Below, one piece after another: positions 42,125 through 45,076 of a stretch of DNA of 45,076 nt. Each line of letters begins with the position of its first letter. Position 1 is the first letter of the stretch. Location of the stretch: positions 1-45,076 of the forward strand of contig CAZVJY010000013.1 of assembly GCA_964626685.1 (NCBI GenBank), read 5' to 3'. Below the pieces are notes generated by a model. The model saw only the letters and a list, made by a program, of their open reading frames with translations, did not search any database and was not told the DNA's origin. This DNA comes from RGEC01 sp964626685 (GTDB taxonomy: Bacteria > Bacteroidota > Bacteroidia > NS11-12g > UBA955). Both the position numbers and the translations under genes were made by a program.

Positions 42125-42562
42125 TTAAAAGGGCGCATCACCAGAAATAGTGATTCCCATGCTTCTTGCCGTACCGGCTACCAGCTTCATGGCTGACTCA
42201 ACTGTAAAGCAGTTGAGGTCAGGCATTTTTTCAGTAGCGATGGTTTTCACCTGATCCCAGTTTACAGAACCCACTTTTTTGCGGTTTGGTTCAGCAGAAC
42301 CTTTTTGGAGTTTGGAAGCTTCGAGCAACTGAACTGCCACCGGTGGAGTTTTGATAATGAAATCAAAGGATTTGTCGGCGTAAACGGTGATTACCACGGG
42401 CAGTACTTTGCCCATTTTGTCTTGAGTGCGCGCATTGAATTGCTTGCAAAAATCCATGATGTTAACACCTTTGGAACCGAGTGCGGGACCAATGGGGGGA
42501 GCAGGATTTGCCTGTCCGCCTTTAACCTGGAGTTTTACGAAGCCTGATATTTGTTTTGCCAT
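42125..42562 (-). CDS. rplK: 50S ribosomal protein uL11
   Basis: The product has 145 residues: FVKLQVKGGQANPAPPIGPALGSKGVNIMDFCKQFNA (with the proline-rich thiostrepton-site segment) and GTARSMGITISG. uL11 sits at the GTPase centre. It starts five bases after nusG and precedes rplA. Confidence 0.99.
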   Translation of the reverse strand: MAKQISGFVKLQVKGGQANPAPPIGPALGSKGVNIMDFCKQFNARTQDKMGKVLPVVITVYADKSFDFIIKTPPVAVQLLEASKLQKGSAEPNRKKVGSVNWDQVKTIATEKMPDLNCFTVESAMKLVAGTARSMGITISGDAPF

Positions 42563-42567
42563 TACTG

Positions 42568-43119
42568 TTACAATTTCTGTACTTGGTTATAATTAAGTTC
42601 AAGCGGGGTACGGCGACCAAAAATTTTCACCATTACCTTGAGCTTTTTCTTTTCGTCGTTTATTTCTTCGATAACCCCGTCAAAGTCATTGAAAGGACCG
42701 TCGATTACTTTCACTGCCTCTCCTACCATGTAGTGTTCTTCGGATGAAGCAGCCGTTTCGCTAAGTTCATCTGCGGTTCCCAAAATTCGTCCGAGTTCAG
42801 CAGGTCTGAGGGCCACAGGTGTATCTTTACTTCCCAGAAAACCTACCACACCTGATACAGATTTAATCAGCGGAATTACCTCCGGATCTGAAAAATCTGC
42901 ATTAATCAGTATGTAGCCTGGGAAAGCGTTGCGTTCCTTAGCAATTTTTTTACCATTTTTTATTTGGTAAACTTTTTCGGTTGGTATAAGTATTTCGGGC
43001 ACAAACGACTGCTTGCGGGCTCTTTCAAGCTCCACTTCTATGTTGTGTTTCACCTTTTTTTCCTGTCCGGTGATGGCACGCACAACATACCATTTGTGTT
43101 TTTCTTCAGCAGTCGACAT
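42568..43119 (-). CDS. nusG: Transcription termination/antitermination protein NusG
   Basis: The product has 183 residues. The NGN domain (KWYVVRAITGQEKKVKHNIE, FPGYILINADF, VSGVVGFLG) is followed by the KOW domain (VGEAVKVIDGPFNDFDGVIEEI). NusG binds RNA polymerase and links it with Rho or the leading ribosome. The ATG follows the secE stop by two bases. Confidence 0.98.
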   Translation of the reverse strand: MSTAEEKHKWYVVRAITGQEKKVKHNIEVELERARKQSFVPEILIPTEKVYQIKNGKKIAKERNAFPGYILINADFSDPEVIPLIKSVSGVVGFLGSKDTPVALRPAELGRILGTADELSETAASSEEHYMVGEAVKVIDGPFNDFDGVIEEINDEKKKLKVMVKIFGRRTPLELNYNQVQKL

Positions 43120-43121
43120 GA

Positions 43122-43316
43122 TTAGAACAGTTTGTAAAAATTGGTGAGTGCAAGGCCCAGACCCTGGTCCATTACCCAGATAACAAGGGCGAAAAGTATG
43201 GATGCTACCAGAACAATCCAGGTACTTTCCGTGAGTTCATTCCACGAAGGCCATGAAACCTTATTCAGGAGTTCATCGCGTGTTTCGCGGAAATAATTAC
43301 CTATTCTTTCAAACAT
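43122..43316 (-). CDS. secE: Preprotein translocase subunit SecE
   Basis: The product has 64 residues, the single-helix short SecE: the amphipathic ETRDELLNKVSWPSWNELTEST followed by one membrane helix (TWIVLVASILFALVIWVMDQGLGLAL). It clamps SecY in the membrane channel. It lies between tRNA-Trp and nusG as in most Bacteroidota. Confidence 0.97.
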   Translation of the reverse strand: MFERIGNYFRETRDELLNKVSWPSWNELTESTWIVLVASILFALVIWVMDQGLGLALTNFYKLF

Positions 43317-43330
43317 TGCGCTTCTATTAG

Positions 43331-43401
43331 CACGGGCACCAGGATTCGAACCCAGATCAAAGGTTTTGGAGACCTCTATTCTACCATTGAACTATGCCCG
43401 T
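43331..43401 (-). tRNA. tRNA-Trp (anticodon CCA)
   Basis: On the minus strand the acceptor ACGGGCA pairs with TGCCCGT, with discriminator G. The anticodon arm GAGGT-CTCCAAA-ACCTT gives CCA. The tRNA 3' CCA is not encoded. It lies between tuf and secE. Confidence 0.96.
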
Positions 43402-43406
43402 ATAAA

Positions 43407-43426
43407 GAAGGCGGCGAACCGCCTTC
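43407..43426 (-). terminator. UUCG hairpin after tuf (attenuator or processing site)
   Basis: On the minus strand GAAGGCGG-TTCG-CCGCCTTC is a perfect eight-pair stem closed by a UUCG tetraloop, followed by TTTAT and, five bases later, the tRNA-Trp 5' end. It probably lowers read-through or marks cleavage between tuf mRNA and tRNA-Trp. Confidence 0.65.
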
Positions 43427-43439
43427 CTTAGGTCAAAAA

Positions 43440-44624
43440 TTATTCGATGATTTCAGTAACCTGACCTGCACCTACGGTACGGCCACCTTCACGAATCGCG
43501 AAGCGGAGACCTTTTTCCATAGCGATGGGCTGAATCAGCTCAACAGAGATGGAGATATTGTCGCCGGGCATTACCATTTCAGTGCCTTCGGGCAGCATGA
43601 TTTCACCGGTTACATCCGTAGTACGGAAGTAGAACTGGGGACGGTAGTTGTTGAAGAATGGAGTGTGACGACCACCTTCTTCTTTGCTCAGTACGTAAAC
43701 CTCAGCCTTGAACTTTCTGTGTGGAGATACTGACTTAGGAGCGCAAATAACCATACCACGACGGATATCGGTTTTTTCGATACCACGCAGCAGGATACCA
43801 GCGTTGTCACCGGCTTCACCGCGATCCAGCAGTTTGCGGAACATTTCCACACCTGTGCAGGTAGAGGAAAGGTGTGCGCCAAAACCGATGATATCTACTG
43901 ATTCACCCACTTTGATTACACCACGCTCAATACGACCGGTGGCTACAGTACCACGACCGGTGATTGAGAATACGTCTTCTACAGGCATCAGGAAGGGCTG
44001 ATCAACCAGACGGGGAGGAACAGGAATCCATGCGTCAACAGCATCCATCAACTGACGGATGGTACCAACCCACTTAGGATCGCCATTCAATCCACCCAAG
44101 GCAGAGCCGCGGATGATAGGTGTGTTATCAGCGTCAAATTCATAGAATTTCAGCAGATCGCGAATTTCAAGCTCAACCAGGTCAAGCAGTTCTTCGTCGT
44201 CTACCATATCTACTTTGTTCATAAATACCACCAAACGGGGTACACCTACCTGACGGGCAAGCAGAATGTGCTCGCGGGTCTGAGGCATGGGACCGTCGGT
44301 AGAAGCCACCACGAGGATAGCGCCGTCCATCTGGGCAGCACCTGTTACCATGTTTTTAACGTAGTCAGCGTGACCTGGACAGTCAACGTGTGCGTAGTGA
44401 CGATTGCCTGTCTGGTATTCTACGTGAGCGGTGTTAATGGTGATACCACGTTCTTTTTCTTCAGGAGCTGAGTCGATAGAATCGAAAGATCTCTTTTCAG
44501 AAAGACCGGCGTCAGCCAGTACGGTGGTGATTGCAGCGGTAAGAGTAGTCTTACCATGATCTACGTGACCGATGGTACCAATGTTTACGTGAGGTTTGGA
44601 ACGGTCAAATGTTTCTTTTGCCAT
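43440..44624 (-). CDS. tuf: Elongation factor Tu
   Basis: From ATG 44624 the product has 394 residues, the standard length (MAKETFDRSKPHVNIGTIGH). G-domain motifs are GHVDHGKT, DCPGHADYVKNM, and NKVDMVDD. Domain 2/3 features (RGTVATGRIERG, GMVICAPKSVSPHRKFKAEVYVLSKEEGGRHTPF) are intact. The frame is open further upstream through the tRNA-Thr gene, but that extension is not plausible. EF-Tu carries aminoacyl-tRNA to the ribosome. Confidence 0.99.
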   Translation of the reverse strand: MAKETFDRSKPHVNIGTIGHVDHGKTTLTAAITTVLADAGLSEKRSFDSIDSAPEEKERGITINTAHVEYQTGNRHYAHVDCPGHADYVKNMVTGAAQMDGAILVVASTDGPMPQTREHILLARQVGVPRLVVFMNKVDMVDDEELLDLVELEIRDLLKFYEFDADNTPIIRGSALGGLNGDPKWVGTIRQLMDAVDAWIPVPPRLVDQPFLMPVEDVFSITGRGTVATGRIERGVIKVGESVDIIGFGAHLSSTCTGVEMFRKLLDRGEAGDNAGILLRGIEKTDIRRGMVICAPKSVSPHRKFKAEVYVLSKEEGGRHTPFFNNYRPQFYFRTTDVTGEIMLPEGTEMVMPGDNISISVELIQPIAMEKGLRFAIREGGRTVGAGQVTEIIE

Positions 44625-44659
44625 ATTTTTTTTGTTTTGAGTTTGTCTGTTTCTGTTTC

Positions 44660-44734
<75 letters not shown>

Positions 44735-44738
44735 TTTT

Positions 44739-44812
44739 GGTGCCTTTCGGTACCTGGCATTCCGGAGAATACCAATTTGAAGCAAAACGGTGCCCCGGTT
44801 TGCTTCAACCGG
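44739..44812 (-). repeat. Spacer with nested inverted repeats between tRNA-Thr and tRNA-Gly
   Basis: One hairpin is GGTGCC-TTTC-GGTACC (44739-44754). A second is a perfect 10-bp repeat TTGAAGCAAA (44777-44786) and TTTGCTTCAA (44799-44808). A third, CCGGTT (44795-44800) with AACCGG (44807-44812), would exclude the second. Confidence 0.7.
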
Positions 44813-44885
44813 AGCGGGAGACGAGGCTCGAACCCGCGACCTACAGCTTGGAAGGCTGTCGCTCTACCAACTGAGCTACTCCCGC
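44813..44885 (-). tRNA. tRNA-Gly (anticodon TCC)
   Basis: Minus strand: acceptor GCGGGAG pairs with CTCCCGC, discriminator T. Anticodon loop CTTCCAA gives TCC. CCA is not fully encoded (CCG follows). Confidence 0.96.
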
Positions 44886-44888
44886 ATG

Positions 44889-45009
44889 GCATTTAAAGAT
44901 TTTTAGTGGGGAAAGAAGGATTCGAACCTCCGAAGTCGTAAGACAGCAGATTTACAGTCTGCCCCATTTGGCCACTCTGGTATTTCCCCTAAGTCTTGCC
45001 TTTAAATGC
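44889..45009. repeat. 10-bp inverted repeat bracketing tRNA-Tyr
   Basis: GCATTTAAAG (44889-44898) and CTTTAAATGC (45000-45009) are perfect reverse complements, located in the spacers on either side of tRNA-Tyr. Confidence 0.7.
44907..44989 (-). tRNA. tRNA-Tyr (anticodon GTA)
   Basis: Minus strand: acceptor GGGGAAA pairs with TTTCCCC, discriminator A. Anticodon loop CTGTAAA gives GTA, and a long variable arm is present as expected for bacterial tRNA-Tyr. CCA is not encoded. Confidence 0.96.
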
Positions 45010-45013
45010 TTTG

Positions 45014-45076
<63 letters not shown>

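Overview
The window comes from a member of the phylum Bacteroidota (Bacteroidetes). Five things point there: promoters with the phylum-specific -7 element TAnnTTTG directly upstream of many genes; the order tRNA-Thr, tRNA-Tyr, tRNA-Gly, tRNA-Thr, tuf, tRNA-Trp, secE, nusG, rplKAJL, rpoBC; a gingipain-like peptidase of the type IX secretion (PorU) family; a BatA-type VWA protein; and almost no Shine-Dalgarno sequences. Genus cannot be fixed from the sequence. No CRISPR array, insertion sequence or prophage was seen.

Layout. Bases 1-3.9 kb: the end of a glycosyltransferase gene, a small secreted protein, tRNA-Ser(GGA) with a terminator, and a conspicuously AT-rich gene for an 848-residue secreted protein (FISUMP domain plus a tiny C-terminal PBCV-type basic adaptor motif). 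Bases 4.0-8.5 kb (minus): acidic protein, comEC, enoyl-CoA hydratase, tatD. Bases 8.5-11.4 kb: thymidine kinase (plus), facing a minus-strand set with a small membrane protein, Mrp, an Nfu-type Fe-S protein and a multipass membrane protein. Bases 11.5-16.5 kb (minus): the large PorU/PorU2-like peptidase. Bases 16.5-20.9 kb (plus): RsmI-like methyltransferase, alpha-oxoamine synthase (sphingolipid or sulfonolipid base synthesis), helix-hairpin-helix protein, acyl-CoA dehydrogenase, rpsU. Bases 21-23.3 kb: asparaginase-family hydrolase (minus), xerC and hpf (plus). Bases 23.3-30.3 kb (minus): RidA; then deoxynucleoside kinase, thioesterase, BatA-like protein, a metal-ligand-less dihydroorotase homologue, TrmH/SpoU methyltransferase and saccharopine dehydrogenase. 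Bases 30.4-32.2 kb (plus): MsbA-like ABC exporter, meeting rpoC at a bidirectional terminator. Bases 32.2-45.1 kb (minus): the transcription/translation cluster from rpoC back to a tRNA-Thr cut by the window edge.

The most interesting signals are regulatory or structural. At least four genes have the -7 element exactly four bases before the start codon, so transcription should begin at or next to the start codon (leaderless mRNA); two more fit with one mismatch, and in two places the -7 element reuses the upstream stop codon. rpoB starts with TTG and has Thr where the rifampicin-region Pro (E. coli P564) is expected. The rpsU-xerC-hpf block, normally directly upstream of the tRNA-tuf cluster, is on the opposite strand more than 20 kb away, which suggests an inversion. 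tRNA-Tyr is bracketed by a 10-bp inverted repeat. I found no strong candidate for a wholly new multi-gene system; the window is mostly conserved core genome with a few odd proteins.
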